A stretch of 64,000 bases of DNA from Ch71 sp050945695 (GTDB lineage Bacteria; Chloroflexota; Anaerolineae; DRVO01), in assembly GCA_050945695.1 (NCBI GenBank), contig JBMNTK010000002.1, positions 3,699 to 67,698 on the forward strand. Direction: 5' to 3'. Numbering within the stretch: position 1 is the stretch's first letter; each line of letters begins with the position of its first letter. Below, one piece after another: positions 16,123-24,965 of the stretch. The position numbers and the translations under genes are program-made. The notes beneath the pieces are model-generated. The model saw nothing but the letters and a program-made list of their open reading frames with translations. It ran no database searches and was not told the DNA's origin.

Positions 16123-18831
16123 CTACGCCGGGCTCACTTCCAGCCGGCCCCGCTCCCCGCAGGGCAGGCTCACGGTGAAGGCCCCGTCGGTGATCTGCTT
16201 CACCGGGCAGGGCTGGCCGTTCCACGTCGCCCGGTAGCTCCCAGGCTGCAGGCAGGCCAGGACGCTCAGCTTGGAGCCGGACTGCCCAAAGGTGCGCAGC
16301 TCGGCCGCCAGCCCCGTGTTTCCTGGCGCCACCTCGAGCTCTTCCATCCAGACATCGAATCCCGTGGTCAGCCGGCCGGGGCGGAAGTAGGCCCCGTACC
16401 ACGACAGGACAGGAGCGGACAGGGAGGTGAACTGGTGCCAGCCGGCTCCGCGGCCGGTGGCCACGATGAAGTGCTCGTAGCAGTTGTAGGAGGCGTCCAC
16501 CTCTCGCTTCCACACGTTCAGGCCGGTGCGGGCGATCTGCCAGCCCAGGTCATCCTCGCCCAGGTCCAGGCAGGTCTTCCAGAAGAACCACTGGTGCGGC
16601 ATCCACACGGCCCCGTTCCAGTAACCATCAATCAGGTAGTAGGGGGCGCTGCGGTCCACGGCGGTGATGCCGATGGGCGTCCAGAGCTCATTGGGGTTGG
16701 CCAGGTGGCCCAGGAGCCTTTCTCTCTGTTCCGGAGTGCAGATGCCGGCTTCTAGGGGGTAGACGCCGTCCAGCCCCTTGTTGAGGTTGACCCCGTTCTC
16801 ATCCCGCAGGAAGCCTTGCGGGCGACCTTGGTCGTCGTGGACGACGTAGGAGAAGTAGCCGGCTTCTTCATCCCAGGCGTGCGTCTGAAGGGCCTCGGTG
16901 AACAGCCGGATGTCCTCGTCGTACGCGGGCAGGTCCTCTTCGCGACCCAGGGCCTGGGCGGCCATGCGCAGGATCTTGGCGGTGCGGATGGCATGGCAGG
17001 TGTTCGAGGCCGGCGCGACCCGGTCCGTGAGCTTGTGCTTGTGCACGTAGACCTGAGCGGCGTAGTCGTCCCAGCCGCCGGAGTTGTAGAAGTAGTCCCA
17101 GGTCTTGAGCAGGTTGGAAGGCAGGGAGCGGGTGGTGGAGCTGCCCAGCCGCCCGGCCATGAACTCGTGGTACTGTTTGAGCCGAGGGTAGAAGTGCGCT
17201 AGGAGCTCCCGGTCCTGGGTGCGGTTCCAGATGTCCAAGAACAGGTAGTGCTGGACCGGCACCGGGCTGCCGTGGTGGATGAAGGCGGCGTGCGGGTCAC
17301 CGGGCTCGGTGAGGTAGGCATTGAGGTAGTCAATCGCCCCTTCCGGGTTGGTCTCCAACAGGCCCAGCCCCACGAAGCCGGCGTCCCAGGTGTAGAGGCA
17401 GTTCCACCAGCGCCCGTAGGTGTAGTGGCGCACGTGGGTGCCGCGCACGTAGAGGGGGTAGACCAGGTTGGTGAGGGTGGTGGCGGCCATACGGTCCTGG
17501 CTGAACTCGTAGGGCTTGCCGTCCGGGTTGCCGGCCGAGATGAAGCGGCGGGCACGGGCAGCGTTATAGGCGGCCTCGTGGGCCTCGTGGTCGCCGCCGA
17601 AGCTGGCCAGCCGCGCCTGGACGGAGGCGCTATCCCCGCAGCAGACGAGCCCGTAGAGCACCCGGCTCTCACCCGGCCCCAAGGGGATGGGGCGCAGGAA
17701 GGCATTGGTGAAGTGGCCGTCGGTCTTTCGGGGGTCCCACCAGTGGCGCAGGACGTTGGAGACGTGCTCGTGAACCAACCGCGGCAGGAAGTGGTCTAGC
17801 TCGTCGGTGAGGAACTCCCGGATCTGGAAGTGATCCCAGTCCCAGCCCAGGCCGTATTCCACCCCGGGGATGTCACGGTACTGCAGGCGCACGCTGCTGG
17901 GGGTGGGGCCGGGGAGGATCTCAGGCCGGTACTCCCAGGCGACCTCGCTGAAGCGCACTTCGGCGGTCCGGCCGGCCGGGCAGAGGACGAACCCATCCAG
18001 CTCCACCGGGCTGCCGCCCTCGGCGGTGAGCACCAGCGACTGGGCTCCGGTGGGCAGGTTGGGCAAGGGGACCTCGGTCACCCACAGGCCCTCGGTGGGC
18101 ATCAGGTTCACGGTGGTCTCAGCCAGCCCCGTCAGCTGCAGGCGACAGGGAGCAGAACCGGGAAGCCGGTAGCGGATGAGCAATGCCGCGTCGGAGAGCC
18201 CCTCGGGCACGTTCACGGTGTAGGTCAGCCGGTCGCCAGCGTCGGCCCCGAAGCGTTGACCCACGCCGCTTCCCCCCACGAAGCCGTGGTCACGGATCTC
18301 GCCTCGATACATGCCGTCGGGCACGAGGTTATCGGTGGGGCGAGGGTGGGCCCAGGTGAGATCGTCGTAGGACAGGGCATCTATCCAAGTGGCTCCCTCC
18401 GGCAGGTGGACCTGACCCGGACGGACGACCTCGTCGCAGTTGGGGCGGAGCTGAGGGAAGTAGACGGCGGCCACGAAATGGAGGGCCAGGGCTTGGGGCA
18501 GGTCGGTGTTGTTGACCAGGTGGCAGCGGATGAGGCGGGTGTCATCGTCTAGCCGCACGTAGGAGATGTCGGCGTAGACCTGGTCCTTCCACTCCAGTTC
18601 GTGGCGGTAGGTGTAGTAGGACAGATCCGGCGCCGCCTCCCAGGGGTAGTGCATGGATTCCCACTTCACGTTGGGGACGGCCACCCGGCCCCGGTAGAAC
18701 CCGGGGAATACGCTCAGGTCGAAGCGGATGCCGGAGGGAACATCAGGCACGTGGGAAATGCCCACGTAAGCTTTGGTGTAGGGGCCCCACTGGGGCAGGT
18801 TCAGATCGTGGTTGCTCTTGAGTGGTTGCAT
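16123..18831 (-). CDS. Six-hairpin glycoside hydrolase (GH63/trehalase-clan-like), 902 aa
   Basis: A large cytoplasmic-looking protein without signal peptide. Residues ~1-170 form a beta-rich N-terminal domain. About 190-310 is an inserted beta-sandwich resembling a carbohydrate-binding module (ADAGDRLTYTVNVPEGL ... VELDGFVLCPAG). From about 440 an (alpha/alpha)6 barrel begins: WWNCLYTWDAGFVGLG is the clan's Trp-Asp acid region, followed by NSGGWDDYAAQ and GYWNGAVWMPHQWFFW near the second catalytic side. This resembles GH63 and related debranching or trehalase families; the sugar is unknown. A short beta domain ends it. It is monocistronic, facing away from an ABC exporter operon. Confidence 0.75.
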   Translation of the reverse strand: MQPLKSNHDLNLPQWGPYTKAYVGISHVPDVPSGIRFDLSVFPGFYRGRVAVPNVKWESMHYPWEAAPDLSYYTYRHELEWKDQVYADISYVRLDDDTRLIRCHLVNNTDLPQALALHFVAAVYFPQLRPNCDEVVRPGQVHLPEGATWIDALSYDDLTWAHPRPTDNLVPDGMYRGEIRDHGFVGGSGVGQRFGADAGDRLTYTVNVPEGLSDAALLIRYRLPGSAPCRLQLTGLAETTVNLMPTEGLWVTEVPLPNLPTGAQSLVLTAEGGSPVELDGFVLCPAGRTAEVRFSEVAWEYRPEILPGPTPSSVRLQYRDIPGVEYGLGWDWDHFQIREFLTDELDHFLPRLVHEHVSNVLRHWWDPRKTDGHFTNAFLRPIPLGPGESRVLYGLVCCGDSASVQARLASFGGDHEAHEAAYNAARARRFISAGNPDGKPYEFSQDRMAATTLTNLVYPLYVRGTHVRHYTYGRWWNCLYTWDAGFVGLGLLETNPEGAIDYLNAYLTEPGDPHAAFIHHGSPVPVQHYLFLDIWNRTQDRELLAHFYPRLKQYHEFMAGRLGSSTTRSLPSNLLKTWDYFYNSGGWDDYAAQVYVHKHKLTDRVAPASNTCHAIRTAKILRMAAQALGREEDLPAYDEDIRLFTEALQTHAWDEEAGYFSYVVHDDQGRPQGFLRDENGVNLNKGLDGVYPLEAGICTPEQRERLLGHLANPNELWTPIGITAVDRSAPYYLIDGYWNGAVWMPHQWFFWKTCLDLGEDDLGWQIARTGLNVWKREVDASYNCYEHFIVATGRGAGWHQFTSLSAPVLSWYGAYFRPGRLTTGFDVWMEELEVAPGNTGLAAELRTFGQSGSKLSVLACLQPGSYRATWNGQPCPVKQITDGAFTVSLPCGERGRLEVSPA

Positions 18832-18956
18832 CGGGTTCTCCCTGGTTGGATGGACCGGCTGGCGCGCGAGGTCAAGGTCCTGTGCTCACTGAGGCTGCGA
18901 GTATAGCCGGGGCCGGATGGCCCGGCCAGAAGTGAGGTGGAGCCCTCACCCCCCAG

Positions 18957-18985
18957 CCCCCTCTCCCACGCCATGGGAGAGGGGG
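18957..18985. repeat. 11-bp perfect hairpin repeat CCCCCTCTCCC/GGGAGAGGGGG
   Basis: The arms 18957-18967 and 18975-18985 are perfect complements around the 7-base loop ACGCCAT. It lies in the 397-base divergent gap 18832-19228 between the glycosidase and ABC exporter genes. I recognise it as a common type of intergenic palindrome in such genomes. Confidence 0.75.
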
Positions 18986-19017
18986 GCGGGAGCTCCCCTC
19001 AGCCATCGCCCCCTAGC

Positions 19018-19045
19018 TTGCGCGCCCATAGCCCCGTGGTACACT
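19018..19045 (+). promoter_or_regulatory. Possible promoter of the ABC exporter pair
   Basis: TTGCGC (19018-19023), 16-base spacer, TACACT (19040-19045), 184 bases upstream of the first ABC gene. The boxes are moderate matches only; nothing better was seen in the gap. Confidence 0.3.
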
Positions 19046-19228
19046 TCCCCTACTTCGCCCGACCCCTGGGCAATGAAGGTGCACGAATGGTCAGAGCTTC
19101 CTCAGCGCAGTGACCGAGATCCCGCCATCTGAGGCGCCGTAGAGGCGTCTGTTCGGCGCGCGCTCCTCGTGTCGCTGCCGTGATCGTCCGCGTCTTGCCG
19201 GTTTTCACTCAGCGGACTCGAGGAAGCT

Positions 19229-21037
19229 ATGTACCCTACGAAACCATTCCCTGCCGACTCGTGGCAGCGCCAGGCCAGGCGCCTGCTGCAGCATTACCTC
19301 TTTCCCCATCGTTCTGCTATGGCCCTTCTGGGCCTGCTCATCCTGGCCGGCACAGGCTTGGAGCTGCTTGGGCCCCAGGTGCTTCAGTGGGCTATTGACG
19401 CTGCCCTCTCTGGCACTACCTCCTCCTATCTTGGGCGCCTCGGCTTGCTCTACATGGCCACCATCCTCATGGTCCGAGCTGTTCAGGCGGGCACGGCCTA
19501 CTTGGCCGCCGACCTGGGCTGGCGGGCCACTAACCGTCTGCGGGGAGACCTCGCCCGACACGTCCTAGCCCTGCCCCTGCACTTCCATGCCGAGCTGACG
19601 CCGGGCCGACTGGCCGAGCGCATTGACGGGGACGTGGGCGCCCTGGGTGGGCTGCTCTCGAGCTTCGTCCTCCGGCTCTTGGCCAATGGGGTGCTCCTCA
19701 TTGGGGCCATCGTCGTCCTCTTCGCCAAGGACTGGCGGGTGGGACTGATCTTCCTGGCCTCGCTGGCGGTGACGGTGCTCGTGTACCGCCGGCTGGGGAG
19801 CGTGGCCGTGCCCGCGTCTCGCGCCGAGCGCCAGGCCCAGTCCGAACTGATGGGGGTGCTGGAGGAGGACCTGGCCGGGGCGGCAGATGCCCGGCCCCTG
19901 GGCGCGGAGCCCTACCTGCTCCGGCGCCTCTACCGGGCCGCCCGCGAGCACGTCCTCGCTTCTCGGCTGGCCTGGCCCTTGGGCGCCGTGCCCTTCGCCG
20001 CCACCCTGCTGATCATGGGGCTGAACGAGGCCCTGGGATTGGCTGTGGGGGTGCGGCTGGTGGAGACCGGCGTCCTTACGCTGGGCACCGTTTACCTCAT
20101 TGCCCAGTACAACGAGCTCGTTGGCCAGCCGCTACGCGAGCTGTCCCGTCAGCTGGGCCAGCTCCAGGCCGCGGGTGCCAGCGTCCAGCGGGTCGAAGCC
20201 CTCTTAGCCCACCCGCCCGAACGCGATGCCGAGGAAGAGGGCGGGCCCGTGCTTCCTCCCGGCCCGCTAGGTGTCCGCTTCCGGGACGTGGACCTCGCCT
20301 ACCCGGGTGGTCCGCCGGTGCTGCGGGGCTTGAGCTTCGCCCTCGCCCCCGGGCGCTGCCTGGGCGTGGTGGGCCGGACGGGGGGCGGCAAGTCCAGCCT
20401 GGCTCGGTTGCTCCTGCGGCTGTATGAGCCCACGGGAGGCTCCACCCTGATCGGCGCTGGCGACGAGTGGCACGACATCCGCCAGGTGCCGCTGGCGGAG
20501 CTACGCCGCCGGGTGGGGCTGGTGACTCAGGAGGTGCAGCTATTCCCGGCCAGCGTGCGCGACAACCTCACCCTCTTTGGTGCCCTGGCGGCCGACGACG
20601 ACCGGTTGACCTGGGCCCTGGAGGAGGTGGGGCTGGGAGCCTGGCTGCGGCGGCTTCCTCGTGGGCTAGATACCCTCGTCCTCTCCGGAGAGGGCGGCCT
20701 CTCTGCCGGCGAGGCCCAGTTGCTGGCCCTGGCGCGGGTCTTCCTACGCGACCCCGGGCTGGTGCTTCTGGACGAGGCCTCCTCCCGGCTGGACCCCTCC
20801 AGCGAGGCTCTGCTTCAGCGGGCAGTGGACCGGCTGCTTGCGGGCCGCACTGCCATCGTCATCGCCCACCGCCTGAGCACACTGGACCGCACCGACGAGG
20901 TGCTGGTGATCGAGGCTGGGCAGGCGCGGGAGCACGGGCCGCGAGAGGCTCTCGCCGCTGACCCAGGCTCGCGCTTCCACCGTCTGCTGCAGGTTGGGCT
21001 GGACGGCTCGGACGGCGCGTCGGGTTCTGAGGAGTAG
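19229..21037 (+). CDS. ABC exporter half-transporter (permease-ATPase fusion), first of a pair
   Basis: 602 residues: an N-terminal six-helix exporter domain (about 20-310), then an ATPase domain (about 345-580). Walker A is GRTGGGKSS and Walker B is LVLLDEASS, with the H-loop in IAHRLSTLD. The signature motif is degenerate (LSAGEAQ instead of LSGGQ), suggesting an asymmetric heterodimer with the next gene, whose signature is intact. The likely role is export of a lipid, peptide or drug. The ATG at 19229 has GAGGA five bases upstream. The partner gene starts three bases after the stop. Confidence 0.9.
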   Translation: MYPTKPFPADSWQRQARRLLQHYLFPHRSAMALLGLLILAGTGLELLGPQVLQWAIDAALSGTTSSYLGRLGLLYMATILMVRAVQAGTAYLAADLGWRATNRLRGDLARHVLALPLHFHAELTPGRLAERIDGDVGALGGLLSSFVLRLLANGVLLIGAIVVLFAKDWRVGLIFLASLAVTVLVYRRLGSVAVPASRAERQAQSELMGVLEEDLAGAADARPLGAEPYLLRRLYRAAREHVLASRLAWPLGAVPFAATLLIMGLNEALGLAVGVRLVETGVLTLGTVYLIAQYNELVGQPLRELSRQLGQLQAAGASVQRVEALLAHPPERDAEEEGGPVLPPGPLGVRFRDVDLAYPGGPPVLRGLSFALAPGRCLGVVGRTGGGKSSLARLLLRLYEPTGGSTLIGAGDEWHDIRQVPLAELRRRVGLVTQEVQLFPASVRDNLTLFGALAADDDRLTWALEEVGLGAWLRRLPRGLDTLVLSGEGGLSAGEAQLLALARVFLRDPGLVLLDEASSRLDPSSEALLQRAVDRLLAGRTAIVIAHRLSTLDRTDEVLVIEAGQAREHGPREALAADPGSRFHRLLQVGLDGSDGASGSEE

Positions 21038-21040
21038 ATC

Positions 21041-22780
21041 GTGAAGTCCTGGAAAGCGTCACTCAAGCTGATTGCCTATTACCCGGGGTGGTACGCCGCC
21101 TCGGCCGGCGTTTGGGCTTTGGCCTTCTTCGTTCCCATCGGCACTGGGCTGGCCATGCGGGGGCTGCTCGACCGGTTGGCAGCCGGGCCGGCTACCCTGG
21201 CCAACGCCTGGAGCTGGATCGCGCTCATCCTGGCCATCCGGCTGGGCCGCTCGGTGCTCGACTTCCCGGCCGCCTGGGTATTCGCCCACCACCTGGGGCG
21301 CGTCCGCACCCTCCTGCGCGCCAACCTCCTTCGCGGCTACCTGCGCCGGCTGGGGACCCAGGAGGTGGCGGTGGACGGTGTGGGCGACGCCCTGAACCGG
21401 TTGCGCGACGATGTGGAGCCCCTGGCCCACCTGGCCGCCGACGACGGGGTGGACGCGTTGGGGCGGGCGGTGCGGCTGGTGGTGATGTTAGGCATCCTCC
21501 TGGCGGTGAACCCGACCGTCACCTTGGCCGTGGTTCCGCCGCTGGTGGGCTGTGCCCTGCTGGCACAGGTGCTTTCGGCTCGGCTGGTCCGCTACCGCGA
21601 GGCCAGTCGGCGGGCGACGGGGGAGATGGCGAGCTACCTCAATGAGATGCTGGGCGGCGTGCAGGCGCTCAAGCTGGCCGGCGCCGAGGCCGCGGCTGCC
21701 GGTCAGTTCGAAGTCCGCTGCGAGGCCCGTCGGCGTGCCGGCCTCCGCGATACTCTGGCCAGTGAAACGGCGGAGCGGGGCCTGGACGGGCTGACCCAAC
21801 TTGCCGGTGGGTTGGTGCTGCTCGTGGCTGCGCCCGCCCTGACGGCCGGGACCTTCAGCGCGGGAGACCTGGCGCTGTTCATCTCCTGCGCTGGGCAGGT
21901 GACCGACGTGGTTAGCTTCTTCACCCACATGCTGGTGGTCTACCGGCAGGCGGACGTGTCGGCTGCTCGGCTGGCCGCGTTGGTGCCGGAGGGGGAGTCG
22001 GGCACCATCGTGGAGCGGGGCCCGATCTACATGGATGGCCGCCTGCCCGAGATTCTCCGGCCCGAGCGTACGCCCGATGACCGGCTGCAGCGGCTGGAGG
22101 TGCGCGGGCTCACCTGCCGCCATGCCGGAAATGGCCACGGGATCGAGGACGTGAGCTTCAGCCTGGAGGCCGGCACCCTCACCGTCATCACCGGGCCGGT
22201 GGGCTCGGGCAAGAGCACACTGCTGCGGGCCCTCCTGGGGCTGCTACCCCTGGACGGCGGTGAGGCGCGCTGGAATGGGCAAGTGGTTGAGGACCTGGGA
22301 GGGTTTCTGCGGCCACCTCGGGCGGCGTACGTACCCCAGACGCCGGTGCTGTTCAGCGATACCCTGAAGGAGAATGTCCTGCTGGGGCTGGAGGTCTCGG
22401 ACGAGGAGCTGGAGCAGGCGTTGCACGTGGCGGTGCTGGGGCCGGACGTGGAAGTGCTTTCGGAGGGGCTGGAGACGGTGATCGGGCCCCGGGGGGTGAA
22501 GCTCTCGGGAGGCCAGCAGCAGCGCGCGGCGGCGGCGCGGGCCTTGGTGCGCGAGCCGGAGTTGCTGGTGCTGGATGACTTGTCGAGTGCGCTGGATGTG
22601 GAGACGGAGCGGCTCCTGTGGGAGAGGATTCTGGGTAGAGGGAGGACGGTGCTGGCGGTGTCGCACCGGCCGGAGGTGCTGCGGCGGGCGGATGAGGTGA
22701 TCGTGCTCAGGGAGGGGCGAGTGGAGGCGGTGCATAGCGGGGGTATGCGTGAGCCATGGGGGAAGGGCGGACGCGGCTAG
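21041..22780 (+). CDS. ABC exporter half-transporter (permease-ATPase fusion), second of a pair
   Basis: 579 residues with membrane helices in about residues 1-300 and an ATPase domain from about 340. Walker A is GPVGSGKSTLL, the signature is LSGGQQQR, Walker B is LLVLDDLSSAL (Asp in place of the usual catalytic Glu) and the H-loop is in VSHRPEVL. With the degenerate signature in the partner, the two together can form one canonical and one degenerate nucleotide site, as in heterodimeric exporters. GTG start at 21041; GAGGAG lies in the end of the previous gene. A short GCCACAGC/GCTGTGGC hairpin follows the stop. Confidence 0.88.
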   Translation: MKSWKASLKLIAYYPGWYAASAGVWALAFFVPIGTGLAMRGLLDRLAAGPATLANAWSWIALILAIRLGRSVLDFPAAWVFAHHLGRVRTLLRANLLRGYLRRLGTQEVAVDGVGDALNRLRDDVEPLAHLAADDGVDALGRAVRLVVMLGILLAVNPTVTLAVVPPLVGCALLAQVLSARLVRYREASRRATGEMASYLNEMLGGVQALKLAGAEAAAAGQFEVRCEARRRAGLRDTLASETAERGLDGLTQLAGGLVLLVAAPALTAGTFSAGDLALFISCAGQVTDVVSFFTHMLVVYRQADVSAARLAALVPEGESGTIVERGPIYMDGRLPEILRPERTPDDRLQRLEVRGLTCRHAGNGHGIEDVSFSLEAGTLTVITGPVGSGKSTLLRALLGLLPLDGGEARWNGQVVEDLGGFLRPPRAAYVPQTPVLFSDTLKENVLLGLEVSDEELEQALHVAVLGPDVEVLSEGLETVIGPRGVKLSGGQQQRAAAARALVREPELLVLDDLSSALDVETERLLWERILGRGRTVLAVSHRPEVLRRADEVIVLREGRVEAVHSGGMREPWGKGGRG

Positions 22781-22781
22781 G

Positions 22782-22800
22782 GCCACAGCGGAGCTGTGGC
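22782..22800 (+). terminator. Short hairpin at the end of the ABC exporter operon
   Basis: GCCACAGC (22782-22789) and GCTGTGGC (22793-22800) form an 8-bp stem with a 3-base loop, one base after the TAG stop. There is no T-tract. Confidence 0.4.
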
Positions 22801-22841
22801 TGCCGCCATGCCTAGCCCTGAGGGCCTACAGCCGAGGGTGG

Positions 22842-22879
22842 ACAGCGTTCGATCACTCTACAGGGTGATCGAATGCTGT
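22842..22879. repeat. 15-bp inverted repeat in the 23-kb intergenic region
   Basis: 22842-22856 (ACAGCGTTCGATCAC) and 22865-22879 are complementary at 14 of 15 positions over an 8-base loop. It lies between the exporter operon and the DUF6884-like relic. It could be an operator or a transcript hairpin. The remaining bases 22880-23120 hold no recognisable gene. Confidence 0.6.
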
Positions 22880-23120
22880 GGGTCCTCTCGGCGGGCAGCC
22901 AGCGGCCTACTGCGACTTGTTTGCCTTTTCCATCAGCCGGGAAGTAGTGGACCTAGGAAGTCTGTAGCTGCTGTTCACTTGCACTGCGAAGTGCTATCAT
23001 CCCGCCGCCGTTTCCGCAAGCAGTATTGGGATAGGGAGGATACTAGCGCCGGGCTGGAGGTGGCGCCGTGGTTCGTTGTGAACCCCCACCTGGGAGGGGC
23101 TTTCCAAGGAAGGGGCGGCG

Positions 23121-23213
23121 AAGAAGACCCTCGTCATCGTGCCCTGAGGCCGAGGGAAGGTCTGGGACGACGCTCCCGACCGGGGACGGGTGGTCGCGGG
23201 TAAGCCATACTGA
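23121..23213 (+). pseudogene. Relic of a DUF6884-like gene with an in-frame TGA
   Basis: The frame from 23121 reads KKTLVIVP, a TGA at 23145-23147, then GRGKVWDDAPDRGRVVAGKPY and a TGA at 23211-23213. I recognise the start of DUF6884-type proteins, which open with a hydrophobic strand and VPCG-x-x-K-[IV]-W-D, followed by an Asp/Pro/Gly stretch and an Ala-Tyr-Thr motif. The TGA falls exactly on the conserved Cys codon, and everything after the Tyr is missing. No start codon with a ribosome site is seen. I read it as a decayed 5' fragment rather than a recoded gene. The endonuclease-like gene starts 12 bases later and uses GGAGGAG inside this stretch as its ribosome site. Confidence 0.5.
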
Positions 23214-23225
23214 GGAGGAGCCAAC

Positions 23226-23986
23226 ATGGTAGCATCGCCGGTGGTGGACTTGCTCGTCCGACGTGGTGAGGAGCTTCTGGCCCAGCCCAGGTCAGAGTCG
23301 CCGCTCTCAGACATCCCCCAGGTCAACGCGCTGGTGTCAGACATCGAGAACCAGCCTCACGCCTTCGTGCTGGGCTGCCTGATGCAGCGGCAGGTCCCTT
23401 TCGAGAAGGCCTGGCGCGTGCCACATGAGATCCGTGCCCGCCCAGGCAGCTTTGACTTCCCGCGGCTACTAGAACTCACGCCCCAAGCAGTTCAGGACCT
23501 GTTCCGTAGACCTCCCGCACTGCACCGGTCAACGAAGCGATGGCCGAAGTCTTCTACCGGGGTGTGCACCAGATCGCTGACGAATACGCTGGGGATGCCT
23601 CGCGCATATGGGCAGGAAGCCCCAGCTGCGATACGGTGCGGCGAAGGTTTCTGAGCGTTCACGGTGCCGGGCCGAAGATCGCATCAATGGCCGTGAACAT
23701 CCTGGTGCGCGACCTGAAGGTGCCCCTCACTGACCGGCGATCCCTCGACGTCGCCCTCGATGTCCACACCCGCCGCGTCCTCAAGCGAACCGGCCTCGTG
23801 CCTGCAGGAGCTGAGGACTCCGAGATGCTCCAGGCTGCCCGCCTGATCGGCCCTGACTACCCAGGGCTGCTTGACCTGCCGCTGTGGGAGATCGGGCGCG
23901 AGACTTGCCACGAGGTGGGGCCTGGTTGCCGGCGCTGCCGCCTGGGCAAGCACTGTCCGAGCGCAGGAAGACGTCGAGGAGGCTAG
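23226..23986 (+). pseudogene. Endonuclease-III-like HhH-GPD iron-sulfur protein, broken by a frameshift
   Basis: Two overlapping frames make one protein of about 253 residues. The ATG at 23226 (after GGAGGAG) reads to LFRRPPALHR. At 23527-23529 the frame must shift by one base (CCGGTC where CCGGGTC would keep it open), after which NEAMAEVFYRG continues to the stop at 23986. The second half has a helix-hairpin-helix VHGAGPKIASM with the Lys equivalent to the Nth nucleophile, ALDVHTRRV with the catalytic Asp, and a C-terminal Cys-x6-Cys-x2-Cys-x5-Cys iron-sulfur loop exactly as in Nth. Family knowledge suggests a DNA glycosylase/lyase. The shift is either a true mutation or a one-base G-run sequencing error. 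Confidence 0.75.
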
Positions 23987-23990
23987 GGGG

Positions 23991-24890
23991 GTGTTCACGA
24001 TCGACGTCCCCCGGGCAAGGCAGGTAGCGGCCGATCTGCTGGCTGCCTATGGGGAGCAGGGGATCTTCGGCAGAAAGGATATGCCGGAGGACCTCTTGCC
24101 GGAGGGGGTGAGGCCGGGCTCGGAGGAGCACCGCCGCTTCGTCACCCTCACGGTGGCCATAGACTACATGCGAAACGCCGACGAGCTTTGGACGGCGGGC
24201 CGACGTACCTACGCGGATCCGCAGACACGCTGCCTCTACGACCCCCACGTGGTGGCCGACACGGGCCTGGCGAAGGTCATCGCCGACATGCAGCGCTATG
24301 GGCTGTCTAGAAAGCCCCAGCAGGATGCCACCACCTGGGCCACCGTCTGCACTACGCTGGCCACACGCTTTGGGGGCCGGGTGGGCGTGCTCCTGGAGAC
24401 TGCCGGGACGGACGCGCCCAAGCTTCTCGAGCTGGTGCGCAAGCGCTACGGGGGCGGATTCCCCTTCCTCAAGGGCGCCAAGATTGGTCCCCTGTGGGTG
24501 AGGATGCTGCACGACAACTGCGGGGTCCCGCTCCAGCGCCTGGGCGACATAGCTCTGCCGGTGGACGTGCACACTGCTCAGGCCACGCTGCAGTTAGGCT
24601 GCGTGCGTCCGCTACGGGACAGAGGGCCGATGTCGGCGCTCACGGAGGCGGTGCAGCGGGTGTGGCGCGAGGCGCTGAAGGACAGCCCAGAGGGCGTCTA
24701 TCCCCTGAAGCTGGATGAGCCGCTGTGGACGCTCAGTCGCCTGGGTTGCAGAGCCACGCAGACCTGGCCGTGTGGGACGCGTGGGCAGTGCCCGGTAGCG
24801 GCGTATTGCTTGCCGGAGAGGGTATGGCTGCAGGTGGCTGGGAACCCTGGATCCAGCAGGTCGGAGTGGCGTGTGACCACAGACAGGTAG
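23991..24890 (+). CDS. Divergent HhH-GPD superfamily protein with C-terminal Cys cluster
   Basis: 299 residues, not a standard annotated family that I can name. The core segment FLKGAKIGPLWVRMLHD followed by PVDVHTAQATLQLG has the same order as the Nth helix-hairpin-helix plus catalytic Asp and parallels ALDVHTRRV in the preceding gene. The C-terminus has four cysteines spaced Cys-x7-Cys-x5-Cys-x5-Cys (CRATQTWPC, CGTRGQC, CPVAAYC), close to but wider than the Nth cluster. The N-terminal ~170 residues are helical. I infer a DNA-base-recognising paralogue of its neighbour. The GTG at 23991 lies four bases after the previous stop, with GAGGAGG about 8 bases upstream; it is coupled to that gene. 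A hairpin terminator follows. Confidence 0.65.
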   Translation: MFTIDVPRARQVAADLLAAYGEQGIFGRKDMPEDLLPEGVRPGSEEHRRFVTLTVAIDYMRNADELWTAGRRTYADPQTRCLYDPHVVADTGLAKVIADMQRYGLSRKPQQDATTWATVCTTLATRFGGRVGVLLETAGTDAPKLLELVRKRYGGGFPFLKGAKIGPLWVRMLHDNCGVPLQRLGDIALPVDVHTAQATLQLGCVRPLRDRGPMSALTEAVQRVWREALKDSPEGVYPLKLDEPLWTLSRLGCRATQTWPCGTRGQCPVAAYCLPERVWLQVAGNPGSSRSEWRVTTDR

Positions 24891-24901
24891 CTAGGAAGCG
24901 A

Positions 24902-24928
24902 GAACCGCCGGCGTGACACCGGCGGTTC
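24902..24928. terminator. 10-bp hairpin terminator between convergent genes
   Basis: GAACCGCCGG (24902-24911) and CCGGCGGTTC (24919-24928) are perfect complements over a 7-base loop, 11 bases after the stop of the HhH-GPD gene and before the end of the convergent gene. There is only a weak pyrimidine tract downstream. Confidence 0.7.
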
Positions 24929-24965
24929 CCCTACCTTGGCTGCTCTGGGTTCAGCGGGCTCCGGC

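Noticed and set aside
23145..23147. Selenocysteine reading of the TGA
   Set aside because: A second TGA follows after 21 codons, the rest of the protein is missing, no start site is visible, and I saw no SECIS-like stem immediately downstream.
22796..23203. Plus-strand open frame of 135 codons before the glycosylase locus
   Set aside because: No ribosome site or domain. It spans a 15-bp inverted repeat and runs out of frame over the DUF6884-like relic.
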